From: Thermoplasmatota archaeon
Lineage (GTDB): Archaea; Thermoplasmatota; Thermoplasmata; GCA-020350865; JAUVCJ01
Assembly: GCA_030595765.1 (NCBI GenBank)
Contig: JAUVCJ010000133.1
Span: forward strand, 1-6,720
Direction: 5' to 3'
DNA: 6,720 nt
The notes beneath the pieces were generated by a model. The model had not been told where the DNA came from. It saw only the letters and a program-made list of their open reading frames with translations, and did not search any database. Positions 1 to 6,580 of this stretch are shown here, piece by piece. The stretch's first letter is position 1. The number at the start of each line of letters is the position of its first letter. Position numbers and translations under genes: made by a program.

Positions 1-2
1 TG

Positions 3-1127
3 TTACTTATTATTTCGTAAGGCCTGCTGGAATATCTTTTCGTACCTGAGTGTGACCTCTTCCCAGGTGTATTGCCTGGCATGATCCAGGTCAGGCTTGT
101 ACTGTTCTCTGACATTGGCCAACTCATCAATTCTTGCTCTCAACCCTGCAATATCGCCATACTCATAGAACAACGCCCTTCCTTCTCCGAATACGTATGG
201 TACTCCACCTACCCTGGAGGCTATCACTGGGCAGCCTGTTGCATAGGCTTCAAGCGGCGTCAGCCCAAATGCCTCATGTCTGGAGGGGTTCACGAATGCA
301 AAGCAGTTGGACATGAGCTCGAACTTCTCCTCCTCGGAAATGAATCCCAGAAGGCGGGTATCGACACCCAGTTTATTTCCCAGTTCTCTTAGATGCTCCA
401 CCTGGGGGCCCTTGCCTGCAATGGCTACTGGCATATTCACACCCTTTGCAGCTTTCAAAAGATGCCTGACCGATTTCTCCTCTGCAACCCTGCCAACGAA
501 CAGAAGGTAGTTACACTCCTCAAGCTTGAATTTTGTTAGTGCTTTCTTTCCATGAACCATAAAAGGTTCAGACCCGATGCCGGAGCCAGGCGCCACGATT
601 CTATCGTCAGGGAAGCCAGCTTTTATGAGGAAGGGTCTGTCGTAGTCGGTTTCGATGGCTACAATGTCATATAATTTGGTCAGTATCTTGGATGCGAATC
701 TATCATAGCCTTTCTTGAACATATCAGCGGCTGCGCTGGGTGCTGGATAATCAACATCATTGGCAACAAGTACTACTGGTTTTCTCAATCCCTTTGCAAC
801 CCATGCATTGTAGTCGGATGCACCTCTTGCCCAGGTCTGGGGGCAGACCACATCGGCGTCAGCTAGGTTAGCCTTGAAGAGCTTGCCATAGGTCGGAAGC
901 ATTTTTTTGCTCCATAAGAATGGCTTGTACCTATAGACCTGGATGGATGATTGAGGGAGTAATTGAGTGGGCCCCTCAGATATCTTTTTGTTGTTCTGGT
1001 CGAGAAGGCATGTGTGGATCACAACCTCGTGACCCCTGCCTATCAGCCCCTTTGCAAGCTCGAACATGAAGGTCTCGGTTCCGCCAATAACAGGCCAATA
1101 CCAGAGTCCAACAAGGTCAATTCTCAT
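3..1127 (-). CDS. GT4-family (GT-B fold) glycosyltransferase
   Basis: A complete 374-residue protein, a normal length for a GT4 retaining glycosyltransferase that moves a sugar from a nucleotide donor to a glycan or lipid acceptor in the cytoplasm. The N-terminal Rossmann half opens with a beta strand and the glycine-rich GGTE acceptor-side motif (residues 15-18). The C-terminal donor-binding half starts near FVGRVAEEKS (210-219), with R213 and K218 placed as in GT4 phosphate-binding residues. It contains the signature E-x7-E motif (E285 and E293, in HEAFGLTPLE) and the downstream GCPVIASRVGG segment. No signal peptide or membrane helix is seen. The start is well supported: the minus-strand AGGAGGAGG lies 6 bases before the ATG. 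It follows the GT2 gene after 18 bases, so the two are almost certainly co-transcribed. Donor sugar and acceptor cannot be read from the sequence. The family is very likely; a specific role (N-glycan, archaeal lipid or exopolysaccharide) is open. Confidence 0.93.
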   Translation of the reverse strand: MRIDLVGLWYWPVIGGTETFMFELAKGLIGRGHEVVIHTCLLDQNNKKISEGPTQLLPQSSIQVYRYKPFLWSKKMLPTYGKLFKANLADADVVCPQTWARGASDYNAWVAKGLRKPVVLVANDVDYPAPSAAADMFKKGYDRFASKILTKLYDIVAIETDYDRPFLIKAGFPDDRIVAPGSGIGSEPFMVHGKKALTKFKLEECNYLLFVGRVAEEKSVRHLLKAAKGVNMPVAIAGKGPQVEHLRELGNKLGVDTRLLGFISEEEKFELMSNCFAFVNPSRHEAFGLTPLEAYATGCPVIASRVGGVPYVFGEGRALFYEYGDIAGLRARIDELANVREQYKPDLDHARQYTWEEVTLRYEKIFQQALRNNK

Positions 1128-1133
1128 GCCTTT

Positions 1134-1142
1134 CCTCCTCCT
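1134..1142 (-). promoter_or_regulatory. Shine-Dalgarno site of the GT4 gene
   Basis: On the minus strand this reads AGGAGGAGG, two overlapping full anti-16S matches, 6 bases from the ATG at 1127 and just after the TGA of the upstream GT2 gene (1146-1148). It fixes the GT4 start and indicates that this internal gene relies on its own ribosome entry. Confidence 0.85.
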
Positions 1143-1145
1143 AGC

Positions 1146-2204
1146 TCATGCATGGGACTCGATTCCTGCCCAGTGTTCTGAGAGCACTGCTTTTCTTCTT
1201 ATAAGCCCTCTAAGGTATCCAAATACCCATGCTGAATGCCATACTACCACTGCAACAGGGATACTGAATATGAGTCTTGGGTCGCCTTTGATCTTGGCAC
1301 ATTTTATTCCATAGGCCAGGTAGAGAGTGGAATATCCAGCAAGTGCAATGAGCACCAAAATTAGGTAGATTGGGACGAATGGCGAGAGCGCAAGCATCAC
1401 CAAAAGAGCAATGGCTCCAATGAGTGGCAGGGGTTGAATAAGCTTGTACATCTGTGGATGAATTACATTAGCGACTGCCTGGCCGAAAGCATAGTGGCTC
1501 TGTTGCTTGAAAAATGCTCTGATCTTGGTCCTGTGATGGTGATATACCAGGGCTTTGGGGTTGTAACGGAGGGCCCACCCAGCTTTAAGTATGCGCTGGT
1601 TCAATTCCGGGTCCTCGGTGGCCACAAGCCTCTCATCAAAGAGGCTTATCTCTTCAAGGACCTTTTTGCGGAAACAGGAATTGCGACATACTGTGGTGTA
1701 GATATCGGTCCTGCTCTTGAAAGGCTCGGAATAGCGGTTCTTTCCCCTGAGCGGGACCACATCCTGGCATGGACCATGGATGTCTAGGCAGGATATGGTG
1801 TTTGTAAACAGTATGTCCTCAGGATTGTTGTTAGGCCCTCCCACTCCTGCCACATCATCCTCGAAAGAGCTGATGTGCTCGCTCAACCATTGTGGGCTAA
1901 CTTCCATGTCCGCATCTGTTACCGCTATGAACTCGCCTTTTGCCTTCTTTATGCCCTCGTTCCTGCCAGCACCGATGTAGCCAGCCTTTTCATAGAGGGA
2001 TATCTTTGGCTCCTTGTGATTTTTTGCATAGTCCTTAATGATGTCCTGGGTCTGGTCCGTGGAGAAGGCGTCTACAATAACTATCTCGTAGCAGTCCTTT
2101 GGATATTCTTGGGCAAGCAGCGAGTCGAGACACATGCCCATTGTACTGGCTGCATTTCGGACCGTGATGACGATGGATATGAAGGGAGGCTTCTGCCCTG
2201 ACAT
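1146..2204 (-). CDS. GT2-family glycosyltransferase with C-terminal membrane helices
   Basis: A complete 352-residue GT-A fold family 2 glycosyltransferase. The N-terminus FISIVITVRN (8-17) is the first strand of the nucleotide-binding fold. Next come D45 in VDAFSTD, the metal-binding DxD-like TDAD (96-99) and the ED pair in ATEDPE (E197, D198) expected of the catalytic base region. The basic YHHHRTK (221-227) follows, where GT2 proteins carry their acceptor/diphosphate-contacting segment. About three hydrophobic helices follow, at roughly 257-275, 277-297 and 311-330, so the enzyme sits on the membrane with its catalytic domain in the cytoplasm. This is typical of enzymes acting on dolichyl- or polyprenyl-phosphate, or extending surface glycans. 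The start at 2204 is upstream of the first strand by the usual few residues, but it has no Shine-Dalgarno; the leader is pyrimidine-rich. It is first in a unit with the GT4 gene. Substrate unknown; an archaeal N-glycosylation or exopolysaccharide role is inference. Confidence 0.93.
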   Translation of the reverse strand: MSGQKPPFISIVITVRNAASTMGMCLDSLLAQEYPKDCYEIVIVDAFSTDQTQDIIKDYAKNHKEPKISLYEKAGYIGAGRNEGIKKAKGEFIAVTDADMEVSPQWLSEHISSFEDDVAGVGGPNNNPEDILFTNTISCLDIHGPCQDVVPLRGKNRYSEPFKSRTDIYTTVCRNSCFRKKVLEEISLFDERLVATEDPELNQRILKAGWALRYNPKALVYHHHRTKIRAFFKQQSHYAFGQAVANVIHPQMYKLIQPLPLIGAIALLVMLALSPFVPIYLILVLIALAGYSTLYLAYGIKCAKIKGDPRLIFSIPVAVVVWHSAWVFGYLRGLIRRKAVLSEHWAGIESHA

Positions 2205-2429
2205 TGGGAGGAGAAAAGAAGGCTTGACTAATATGGCTTTCGGGGGAAATAAAGAAAAATAGAAGGGAACACAACAACACGAATTGGGATTTCAAGGCAT
2301 TACATGTTAGCAACAACGATAGGAATTGAGATATTTCAACAAATCAACAAGTGGGCAATAGGATGCAGATTGGAAATTTGAAAGCAATAATCAAGGCATA
2401 ATGCAGGTTGCCTGGATGTTTGCTGAGCC
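2205..2429. other. Non-coding gap between the GT pair and glyS
   Basis: These 225 bases contain no credible gene. They must hold the 3' end of the glyS operon transcript and the promoter of the GT pair, both on the minus strand. The stretch is A-rich on the plus strand, so the minus-strand transcript is U-rich in patches. No strong hairpin or long T-run marks a terminator. A 9-base identity TCAAGGCAT recurs at 2292-2300 and 2391-2399, which may be chance. Confidence 0.6.
2228..2235 (-). promoter_or_regulatory. Possible TATA box of the GT2-GT4 unit
   Basis: The minus strand reads CATATTAG, centred about 27 bases before the GT2 ATG. An archaeal TATA box at this distance would start transcription at the initiation codon itself, giving a leaderless mRNA. 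This fits the lack of any Shine-Dalgarno before this gene. The match to the TATA consensus is only fair. A second AT-rich candidate, CTTTATTT on the minus strand at 2247-2254, would give a leader of roughly 20 bases. Confidence 0.35.
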
Positions 2430-4211
2430 TTATTCCTTCTCGGCTGCAGTTGCCTTCTCCCATCCGCTGGTGTCCGGGGGTGTTTTCAGGTAGTTTTTTA
2501 GAGTTGTAGCCAGCTCATTTATGGGCACTCTTGTCTGTTTCTTGGAGTCCCTGTCCCTTATTGTAACAGACTCGGCCAAGCTGCTCTCTCCATTTTTGGA
2601 TCCCTGCTCAGTTCTACCCTCTACTCCTTCAAAGTCAACAGTAACGCAGTAAGGGGTGCCGACCTCGTCCATCCTTGCATACCTGCGGCCAATGGAGCCG
2701 CCGTCATCGTATGCAACAGCCATGTTTGCCACTCTCAGCAACTCCTCTACCTCCCTTGCCTTCGATACCAGCACGTTTTTTCCGATGAGTGGGAAGATCG
2801 CAACCTGTATTGGTGCAACAGGGGCTGTCAACTTCAGTGTTTTGTAGCCATCATCACCGGTTTCCAGGGCGTGCTCAAGGATCGTGAAAATGATCCTGTC
2901 AATCCCATAAGATGGTTCTATAACATGGGGTACCAGACGTCTTCCACTGACCTTACGAAGCTCCCTAACCACCGTATAAGCTTCTGGAGGCACCGAGATC
3001 TCGGTGTTGCCCAATGTTATTGTGAGGTTCTTCTCATTATTGTCTTCTGTGTTCAATTCCGTAGCATCAAAGCTTTCAAGGGCTTGTGCAACAGCCTTTG
3101 CCTTCTCCCTGAACATCGGGCCGAGCACTTTGTGTATTGGTTTGACCTCAGCGATCTGTTCTTCCCTTGGCTTGTCGTATGCCTCAAAGAAGTCGAGATC
3201 CTGACCAGAGCGTTCAATATGGGCGCTCAGATCAAAGCAACCTCTATCAGCTATTCCTACGATCTCTATCCAGCCAAGGCTAGTGAGGGCCTCACCATCC
3301 CAGCAATCACTTGCATAGTGAGCCATCTCATCTTTTCTGTGTTGCCGGAATTTGAATTTTTCCGGATCAATGCCAAACTCATAAAACATGTCCTGGGTCC
3401 TGACTATGAAGTAAGCAAGCGCCTGATTTGCCATCATACCTTTTTCCACGGCCTCGCCAGCAGTCAGCTTGTACTCAACCCCATCCTGGGCAAGTAGCCT
3501 GAGAACAGTATCTTTAACCTTTTCAAAGCGAGGCCAACTCTTGTCCTCGGGATGAACAAAAACCTCGGCTTCAGCCATGTTGAACTCTCTTAGACGTATC
3601 AAGGCCTGGCGAGGGCTGATTTCGTTGCGGTAACCCCGTCCTAGCTGGACCGCACCGAATGGTAGTCGCTCGCGATTGTGCCTTAACAATGCTTGAAAGT
3701 TCAGGAACATACCTTGAGCAGTCTCAGGGCGCATGTAGCTCTTGCGACCAGCGCTACCCGGTCCTGTCATTGTTCCGAACATCAGGTTGAATGGCTGAGG
3801 TGGCCCGAACTGATGGTTCGAGCAATTTGGGCACTTTACTCCTGCCTCTTTTAAAAGAAGTCTGCCTACGACCTCCGCAGTTGCTGCTGAAACCTCAACT
3901 CCAGCCTCTTCCAGCACATGGTCTGCCCTAAAGAACTGGCCACATTTTTTACACTGGACCATCAGGTCACTGAACTCGGCCAGATGCCCTGATGCCTCGA
4001 AAACAACCTCTGGAGTTATGGCCGGACAGTTGATCTCAAAAAATCCCTCCTCCTGGACGTAATACCTGCGCCATATGTTCTCGACATTGCTTTTTAATCT
4101 ACTTCCAAGCGGACCATAGTCGTAAAACCCTGCAGTGCCGCCATAGATCTCATAGGAAGGCCAGAAGAAGCCCCTGCGTTTTGCCAGTGAAAGAAGGTCA
4201 TCGGCGCCCAT
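2430..4211 (-). CDS. glyS: Glycyl-tRNA synthetase, archaeal/eukaryotic alpha2 type
   Basis: Charges tRNA-Gly with glycine in the cytoplasm, using ATP. The protein has 593 residues, near the usual archaeal length. The N-terminal class II region FWPSYEIYGGTAGFYDYGPLG (16-36) is diagnostic of GlyRS. Two CxxC pairs, C87/C90 and C127/C130, form a probable zinc-binding insert. RPETAQGMF (161-169) and class II motif 2 (YRNEISPRQ, R195 and E197, then LREFNMAE) contact ATP and glycine. Motif 3 is EPSYGIDRI (432-440), with the ATP-binding R439. The anticodon-binding domain runs from about 465 to 575. It appears to carry an extra stretch of about 14 residues near 529-546, between VDFE and SVTIRDRD. The start ATG is preceded on the minus strand by TGAGGT, 6 bases upstream and overlapping the CBS gene's stop. 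It is the last gene of a three-gene operon. All catalytic motifs look intact. Confidence 0.98.
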   Translation of the reverse strand: MGADDLLSLAKRRGFFWPSYEIYGGTAGFYDYGPLGSRLKSNVENIWRRYYVQEEGFFEINCPAITPEVVFEASGHLAEFSDLMVQCKKCGQFFRADHVLEEAGVEVSAATAEVVGRLLLKEAGVKCPNCSNHQFGPPQPFNLMFGTMTGPGSAGRKSYMRPETAQGMFLNFQALLRHNRERLPFGAVQLGRGYRNEISPRQALIRLREFNMAEAEVFVHPEDKSWPRFEKVKDTVLRLLAQDGVEYKLTAGEAVEKGMMANQALAYFIVRTQDMFYEFGIDPEKFKFRQHRKDEMAHYASDCWDGEALTSLGWIEIVGIADRGCFDLSAHIERSGQDLDFFEAYDKPREEQIAEVKPIHKVLGPMFREKAKAVAQALESFDATELNTEDNNEKNLTITLGNTEISVPPEAYTVVRELRKVSGRRLVPHVIEPSYGIDRIIFTILEHALETGDDGYKTLKLTAPVAPIQVAIFPLIGKNVLVSKAREVEELLRVANMAVAYDDGGSIGRRYARMDEVGTPYCVTVDFEGVEGRTEQGSKNGESSLAESVTIRDRDSKKQTRVPINELATTLKNYLKTPPDTSGWEKATAAEKE

Positions 4212-4217
4212 GGCGCA

Positions 4218-4223
4218 ACCTCA
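4218..4223 (-). promoter_or_regulatory. Shine-Dalgarno site of glyS, overlapping the upstream stop codon
   Basis: The minus-strand sequence TGAGGT ends 6 bases before the glyS ATG at 4211. Its TGA is the stop codon of the CBS-domain gene (4221-4223), so termination and re-initiation occur at nearly the same spot. This arrangement suits translational coupling. Confidence 0.6.
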
Positions 4224-5060
4224 CAACAGGACCCTGAGAAGGTCCAGTTCGTATATCATTGAGAAGAGTCTGTCATCACTATCAGTTAATGGGAGCTGGC
4301 CATAGTCATGCTTTCTCATTAATTTGGCTGCCTCGGAGGTGGTGGTCTTTTTGAATACTTTCATCGGGTTCTTCACCATGACCTCCTTGATCGGCAGGTC
4401 TGGTAGCTTGATCTTGGACTCTTCATAGTAGAGCTTCATAACATTTCTGAGCCCTTCCCAGGTCCAGGCATCCTCATCATCACCCAGTCCAAGCTCGGAT
4501 ATGGCAACAGAGGCATCGATGTCTGCCAGGTTGAATATATCCCTGTCGGTCAACAAACCTACCAGGCGTGCCTCGTCGTTTAACACTGCCAATGCATAAA
4601 CCTTGGATAGGCTGATCATCTTGACAGCTACAGAGAGCGGGGATTCTTTGTATATCCCTACGCAAGTGCTGTGGATGAGTTCATCAACTGGCAGGTCATA
4701 GTTGCCGTCCTCAATAATCTTTAGAAAGTCACTGGAGGTTAACACACCGATCAATTTCTTCCCCTTGACCACTGGTAGTATGTGGATCTGGGAGTCTATC
4801 AGCAGTTTGGCAGCTTTTTCTATGGCAAGATCTGGCTTGATCGATGGAATATTTTTATCAACAATGAGAGCTAGTTGGTCTTGTTCGGGGTTATCGAACA
4901 TGCTTTGTCTGGTTATGACCCCAAGCAACTGGTTGTCACTGTCCCTTATCAGGGGTACTGCTGTCTTGTTGTTGGTGACCATGAGCTTGATCACATCACT
5001 TCTTGAGCTTGGAGCTCTGGCGCACACTGTGTCGCTGGTCATTATCTCCTTGACTTTCAT
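4221..5060 (-). CDS. Four-CBS-domain protein, probable adenine-nucleotide sensor
   Basis: A complete 279-residue soluble protein built only of CBS domains, at roughly 1-55, 66-117, 125-178 and 222-277. It probably forms two Bateman modules. CBS domains usually bind adenosine ligands (AMP, ATP, SAM, ApnA) and regulate a partner. The ribose-contacting T-x-x-D pattern is intact in CBS2 (T108, D111 in GVLTSSD) and CBS3 (T171, D174 in GLLTDRD). It is degraded in CBS1 (T50, S53) and CBS4 (Y270, D273), so each module would keep one competent site. An acidic and aromatic linker, including DDEDAWTWEGL and KLYYEESK (about 180-218), separates CBS3 and CBS4. No catalytic or DNA-binding domain is present. 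The start has a strong AGGAGGA 7-8 bases upstream and overlaps the amidohydrolase stop by four bases (ATGA). Its position between a deaminase-like enzyme and glyS suggests a regulator of one of them, but no partner can be proven from sequence. Confidence 0.93.
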   Translation of the reverse strand: MKVKEIMTSDTVCARAPSSRSDVIKLMVTNNKTAVPLIRDSDNQLLGVITRQSMFDNPEQDQLALIVDKNIPSIKPDLAIEKAAKLLIDSQIHILPVVKGKKLIGVLTSSDFLKIIEDGNYDLPVDELIHSTCVGIYKESPLSVAVKMISLSKVYALAVLNDEARLVGLLTDRDIFNLADIDASVAISELGLGDDEDAWTWEGLRNVMKLYYEESKIKLPDLPIKEVMVKNPMKVFKKTTTSEAAKLMRKHDYGQLPLTDSDDRLFSMIYELDLLRVLL

Positions 5061-6301
5061 TTGGAGTTCCTCCTGTTATTCGTTTCCTCACCATCGTATC
5101 CCAATGAATTGAAGGTAAGATCCGCCCTTGATATGCCGGATACCAGGGTCAAGGCCGGATCCGTTGTCTTTCGAGAGACAACGATGAAATCAGCTCTAGC
5201 TCCGTGATAGAACGACCCAAAGCGGCCTTTAAAGCGCGGCATGCCGTAACCCGGACTTAAAGCTTTGTATGGGTTCGAAAACACCATTTTAACGATGTCT
5301 ACAGGGCTCAATCCCGTGGAAGGGGCTAGCCCATTAAGGAACCTCATCTCCTCCCATAGGCTGGTGCCGTTTATCATGACGTTGTCAGTGCCAAGCAGTA
5401 AGGTGATCCCTGCTTTTCTCATCTCTGCGATGTCGGGAATGGTGCCAAAGAACGTGTTGGTGCGGGGACATATTGCCACTGGAACACTTCTATCCGCACA
5501 AATCCTCATGTCTTCTGGAGTTGCATGGACCATATGTACAATCAGGTCTGGTTCCAGGTTCATAATTTGCAATATGTCCTCTCTGTGCTGCTCGCTTGCA
5601 TGAAGCGCCACCATCTTTCCTGATGTTCTGGCGTGGGAGGCAACCTCGTTAATGGCATTTGCCTGCGCATTCTCAATTCTGGAATTATCCTGTACTTCTC
5701 CTTTTCTGGAATCCTCTGACACTTTCCTTTTTCTGGAATGCTTCAGTACGTTCTTTCTTGTCGGTGTTTGTGGCCAGTCCGATATGCTACTGAGTCCAAC
5801 ACCTGCCGACCTCATCATAAGGGCATCCATCTCTTCCTGGTCATATCCTGTGTCTGATGGCCTTCCAAGAATGATCGGCCTGGTAGTGGCTCCAGCAGTT
5901 GCCTTTTCGATCTGCCTAATCCCAGCTAGCCCCTGTTCTCTAAAATCGTAGAACCAACCAATGCCCTGGGCCTGGAAATCCTGAACGGTTCTAGTCATGG
6001 CGCTGATAATATCCTCTTCAGGTGTTTCCCTAAGAACCCTGTGCTTTAAACCATTAGGCGGCGCAACAAGTTCGTCAAGGGTTCCTCTGCCATTGAGCTT
6101 GACTACTGAATCTCCAATATGGGTGTGGGCGTTGACCATCGGTGGCAATATGATGCCTCTGGCCATTGGGACCTCTGTTTTGGTATCTTTGGAATCCTTG
6201 GTTATGCCATTGCTGACTTCGTGAATTATTCCATCCTTGAAATGAATGGTACCCTCGATAAACTCCTCGCCAGTGAATATTACGCCGCTAACCTGATGCA
6301 T
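5057..6301 (-). CDS. Metal-dependent amidohydrolase, cytosine deaminase/SAH deaminase-like (COG0402 type)
   Basis: A 414-residue enzyme of the amidohydrolase superfamily, probably hydrolysing or deaminating a nucleobase, nucleoside or related compound in the cytoplasm. The N-terminal beta-sandwich begins at VSGVIFTGEEF, with the usual FKDGII turn. The metal site is visible: HxH in NAHTHIGD (H59, H61), H234 in HASE with E237 three residues on, a further histidine at H256 or H259 (HMVHAT), CPRTN (278-282) and D306 in GTDN. This order and spacing match mononuclear COG0402 deaminases such as SAH/MTA deaminases. Residues 185-211 are a lysine/arginine-rich insert of three 9-residue repeats. The frame is open upstream to 6427, but those 42 extra residues lie before the conserved fold and would overlap the promoter, so M at 6301 is preferred. 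It heads an operon with the CBS protein and glyS. The precise substrate is unknown. Confidence 0.9.
   Translation of the reverse strand: MHQVSGVIFTGEEFIEGTIHFKDGIIHEVSNGITKDSKDTKTEVPMARGIILPPMVNAHTHIGDSVVKLNGRGTLDELVAPPNGLKHRVLRETPEEDIISAMTRTVQDFQAQGIGWFYDFREQGLAGIRQIEKATAGATTRPIILGRPSDTGYDQEEMDALMMRSAGVGLSSISDWPQTPTRKNVLKHSRKRKVSEDSRKGEVQDNSRIENAQANAINEVASHARTSGKMVALHASEQHREDILQIMNLEPDLIVHMVHATPEDMRICADRSVPVAICPRTNTFFGTIPDIAEMRKAGITLLLGTDNVMINGTSLWEEMRFLNGLAPSTGLSPVDIVKMVFSNPYKALSPGYGMPRFKGRFGSFYHGARADFIVVSRKTTDPALTLVSGISRADLTFNSLGYDGEETNNRRNSK
5068..5074 (-). promoter_or_regulatory. Shine-Dalgarno site of the CBS-domain gene
   Basis: The minus strand reads AGGAGGA, with 7 bases between it and the ATG at 5060. 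It lies inside the 3' end of the amidohydrolase gene. Together with the ATGA overlap, it supports coupled translation of the two genes. Confidence 0.85.
5669..5749 (-). repeat. In-frame 27-bp tandem repeat, three copies, inside the amidohydrolase
   Basis: Three adjacent 27-base units (5669-5695, 5696-5722, 5723-5749), each with TTCTGGAAT on the plus strand at exact 27-base spacing (5677, 5704, 5731). They encode VLKHSRKRK, VSEDSRKGE and VQDNSRIEN, sharing V at position 1 and SR at positions 5-6. The unit is a multiple of three, so the reading frame is kept. The copies have diverged, so the expansion is not very recent. Confidence 0.85.
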
Positions 6302-6330
6302 ACGCCTCGAACCCAAAAGGTCGGGGATGG

Positions 6331-6338
6331 AATTTATG
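6331..6338 (-). promoter_or_regulatory. Possible TATA box of the amidohydrolase-CBS-glyS operon
   Basis: The minus strand reads CATAAATT, preceded by CCAAAA, which could serve as a BRE-like element. It ends 29 bases before the ATG at 6301. Transcription would then begin about 6 bases before that codon, giving a near-leaderless mRNA. This excludes the upstream in-frame ATG at 6427 from the transcript and so supports the shorter start. Confidence 0.45.
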
Positions 6339-6490
6339 TTTTGGGGATTTTTGGAGGGTAGAAGAAGACATTTTGGATATGGATGAATTAAGCTGAATAG
6401 AGCTGAACGGATTAATGCATATAACATATCCTGGGCAGCAACGATCGCTGAAGGATGAAGGGTGGCGGATGAATAATATGCAGGTTATAG

Positions 6491-6504
6491 TATGTAACAT
6501 ATGT
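6491..6504. promoter_or_regulatory. Palindromic site upstream of the 6581 gene, possible operator
   Basis: TATGT-A-ACATA (6491-6501) is a perfect inverted repeat and overlaps the 8-base palindrome ACATATGT (6497-6504). It lies about 40 bases upstream of the TATA box of the plus-strand gene, a usual place for an archaeal activator. The sequence is AT-rich, so chance is a real alternative. Confidence 0.25.
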
Positions 6505-6543
6505 ATTATTTGCATTTCATATAGAGAACTGTACCAAACACAG

Positions 6544-6551
6544 TTTATATA
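6544..6551 (+). promoter_or_regulatory. Archaeal TATA box of the 6581 gene
   Basis: TTTATATA matches the euryarchaeal TATA consensus well and ends 29 bases before the ATG at 6581. The expected transcription start is near 6572-6576, so the mRNA would have almost no leader. Confidence 0.7.
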
Positions 6552-6580
6552 TTCTTGACGAATATTAAGGTGGGGTGATC

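Larger units (their letters stand above)
6302..6580. other. Divergent intergenic promoter region
   Basis: These 279 bases separate the minus-strand amidohydrolase operon from the plus-strand gene at 6581. They should hold both promoters. Besides the two TATA-like boxes listed separately, the stretch has two TAACATAT copies (6422-6429 and 6495-6502) and two AGCTGAA words near 6391-6405. A perfect inverted repeat TATGT-A-ACATA lies at 6491-6501. Open frames in it look like chance. Confidence 0.65.

Noticed and set aside
2035..2316. A 93-codon minus-strand frame overlapping the start of the GT2 gene
   Set aside because: It runs in a different frame through conserved GT2 coding sequence, has odd composition and no ribosome site, and does not explain the intergenic gap.
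2292..2399. Repeated TCAAGGCAT in the gap, as a possible insertion or attachment site
   Set aside because: Only nine identical bases, with no inverted ends, tRNA or integrase nearby; compatible with chance.
2404..2414. CAGG-TTG-CCTG hairpin just downstream of glyS as a terminator
   Set aside because: The stem is only four base pairs and no clear T-run follows on the minus strand, so it cannot be called a terminator.
2871..3497. A 208-codon open frame on the plus strand opposite glyS
   Set aside because: It lies wholly antisense to the well-conserved synthetase, has no recognisable domain and no promoter or ribosome site. It is best explained as a shadow of glyS codon use.
5669..5749. The 27-bp repeats as a CRISPR array
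   Set aside because: Units are contiguous with no spacers, in frame inside an intact enzyme gene, and diverged from each other.
6288..6515. A 75-codon minus-strand frame in the divergent region
   Set aside because: It has no Shine-Dalgarno, crosses the likely operon promoter and overlaps the amidohydrolase start; low-complexity chance frame.
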